Under the pieces are notes generated by a model that saw only the letters and a list, made by a program, of their open reading frames with translations, was not told the DNA's origin and did not search any database. The translations under genes and the position numbers were made by a program. A stretch of 6,035 nucleotides of DNA from Acidobacteriota bacterium (GTDB lineage Bacteria; Acidobacteriota; Terriglobia; Bryobacterales; JACQDG01). Within the stretch, counting starts at the first letter, position 1; the number at the start of each line of letters is the position of its first letter. The stretch covers positions 1 through 6,035 of the forward strand of contig JACQDG010000157.1 in the NCBI GenBank assembly GCA_016201185.1. Reading direction: 5' to 3'. Below are positions 5,632 through 6,035 of the stretch, piece after piece.

Positions 5632-5661
5632 ATCGTAGCGCGGGGCCGTAGCCGTTGTAAA
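5632..5661 (-). promoter_or_regulatory. Candidate promoter of the microcompartment operon
   Basis: On the minus strand TTTACA (5661-5656) and TACGAT (5637-5632) are separated by 18 bases, matching sigma-70 hexamers at 5/6 and 4/6. The expected start point, near 5625, leaves only about five bases before the aldolase ATG, which would explain the missing Shine-Dalgarno. The alternative is read-through from the tRNA promoter. Confidence 0.35.
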
Positions 5662-5681
5662 TAGGTGCAGGAGAAAGGGTT

Positions 5682-5757
5682 TGGTGGACGGCAAGGGACT
5701 CGAACCCTCGACCCCGGCGTTGCGAACGCCGTGCTCTCCCAGCTGAGCTAGCCGCCC
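5682..5757 (-). tRNA. tRNA-Ala (anticodon CGC), CCA encoded
   Basis: On the minus strand GGGCGGC pairs with GCCGTCC to form a seven-base acceptor stem that includes a G3-U70 wobble, the main identity element for alanine. The discriminator is A and the gene encodes the terminal CCA (5684-5682). The D-arm region is AGCTCAGCTGGGAGAGC. The anticodon arm CGGCG-TTCGCAA-CGCCG has a seven-base loop with anticodon CGC, reading GCG codons. The T arm is GAGGG-TTCGAGT-CCCTT, with one wobble-like end pair. The tRNA is on the same strand as the microcompartment operon and ends 61 bp before the aldolase start; no terminator hairpin is evident between them. Confidence 0.97.
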
Positions 5758-5774
5758 ACGCACGACCATTTTCC

Positions 5775-5780
5775 AATATA
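5775..5780 (-). promoter_or_regulatory. Candidate -10 element for tRNA-Ala
   Basis: The minus strand reads TATATT 17 bases before the mature tRNA 5' end, which would give a leader of about ten bases. Upstream there is only a weak -35 (CTTTGT at 16-base spacing). Confidence 0.4.
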
Positions 5781-5824
5781 GCACGCACGGGCCGAGACAA
5801 AGGGCGAAGGCGGCCCGCGGCGCG

Positions 5825-5834
5825 GTGTTAACAC
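5825..5834. repeat. 10-bp perfect palindrome GTGTTAACAC
   Basis: The sequence is its own reverse complement. It lies in the 140-bp divergent spacer between tRNA-Ala and the secreted-protein gene, 63 bases before that gene's ATG. It might be an operator or part of a promoter; no convincing -35/-10 pair was found around it. Confidence 0.3.
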
Positions 5835-5897
5835 TCGTCCATCTCCAAACGTCTTGCTCGGAGAAAGGCCCATCTCACGCCACAGGAGGTACTAACT

Positions 5898-6035
5898 ATG
5901 ACCCGACCCATGCTTCGTTCACTTGGTTTGGCGCTGTTTTCGCTTGCCGGCATTCTGGCCGTCCCGCAAGCGGTGCAGGCCGGGCCCCCGCTCATTTGTC
6001 ACCCGCTCGACACGGGCGGCGCCAAGTCCCTGCCC
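5898..6035 (+). CDS. Small secreted protein of unknown function (partial, 3' end outside window)
   Basis: An ATG with AGGAGG eight bases upstream (5884-5889) opens a frame of 46 codons that runs to the window edge. The N-terminus is a signal peptide: Arg near the start, hydrophobic core LGLALFSLAGILAV and a cleavage site near VQA-G (about residue 28). The first mature residues read GPPLICHPLDTGGAKSLP, with one Cys next to His. The protein is therefore probably exported. Too little is visible to assign a family. It is divergent from the tRNA and not part of the microcompartment operon. Confidence 0.8.
   Translation, partial: MTRPMLRSLGLALFSLAGILAVPQAVQAGPPLICHPLDTGGAKSLP

Noticed and set aside
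4805..5638. Plus-strand open frame of 277 codons
   Set aside because: It is the antisense shadow of the aldolase and is His/Gln-rich, as expected from a reverse-read GC-rich gene.
5682..5757. Attachment-site duplication of the tRNA 3' end within the window
   Set aside because: I found no second copy of the T-arm/acceptor sequence between 3660 and 5680, and no integrase gene is present.
5621..5800. Upstream extension of the aldolase frame by 60 codons
   Set aside because: It would translate through the complete tRNA-Ala and adds no similarity to the family; Met at 5620 begins just before the first aldolase motif.

Overview
The window is GC-rich, densely packed DNA from a bacterium. Many short secreted proteins, a ThuA-like protein and a fucose/rhamnose-type aldolase microcompartment operon together suggest an acidobacterium (Bryobacter/Solibacter-like) or a similar soil lineage. 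That assignment is inference from gene content, since no marker gene here settles it.

Left part (1-2997): a ThuA-like secreted protein, cut by the window edge, runs leftwards from a GTG start. Divergent from it, only 43 bp away, is an unusual 686-residue secreted protein. It joins a class A beta-lactamase-type serine hydrolase domain to an M29 aminopeptidase-like domain, and both halves appear to have lost catalytic residues. It converges on a small leftward gene for a secreted protein built from repeated Gly-x-Trp strands.

Middle (2998-3667): a 142-bp divergent spacer holds a 9-bp inverted repeat. It separates the small secreted protein from a rightward gene for a four-helix membrane protein resembling the DUF4149/TMEM205 group.

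Right-centre (3680-5620, minus strand): the main feature is a compact five-gene bacterial microcompartment (BMC) operon. In transcription order it encodes a class II sugar-phosphate aldolase, one hexameric shell protein (BMC-H) and three different pentameric vertex proteins (BMC-P, EutN/CcmL family). Gene gaps are 8-12 bp and two ribosome binding sites overlap the preceding stop codon. The aldolase keeps its zinc-binding histidines and carries a C-terminal linker plus amphipathic helix that looks like an encapsulation peptide. By analogy with PVM-type compartments, it would cleave fuculose- or rhamnulose-1-phosphate to DHAP and lactaldehyde inside the shell. No aldehyde dehydrogenase, alcohol dehydrogenase, PduL-type phosphotransacylase or BMC-T gene is present. 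The operon is bounded by a convergent gene on one side and a tRNA on the other, so any partner enzymes must be encoded elsewhere.

Right end (5682-6035): a complete tRNA-Ala(CGC) with encoded CCA lies 61 bp upstream of the aldolase on the same strand. Divergent from it is the start of a short secreted protein of unknown function with a strong ribosome binding site; it runs off the window.
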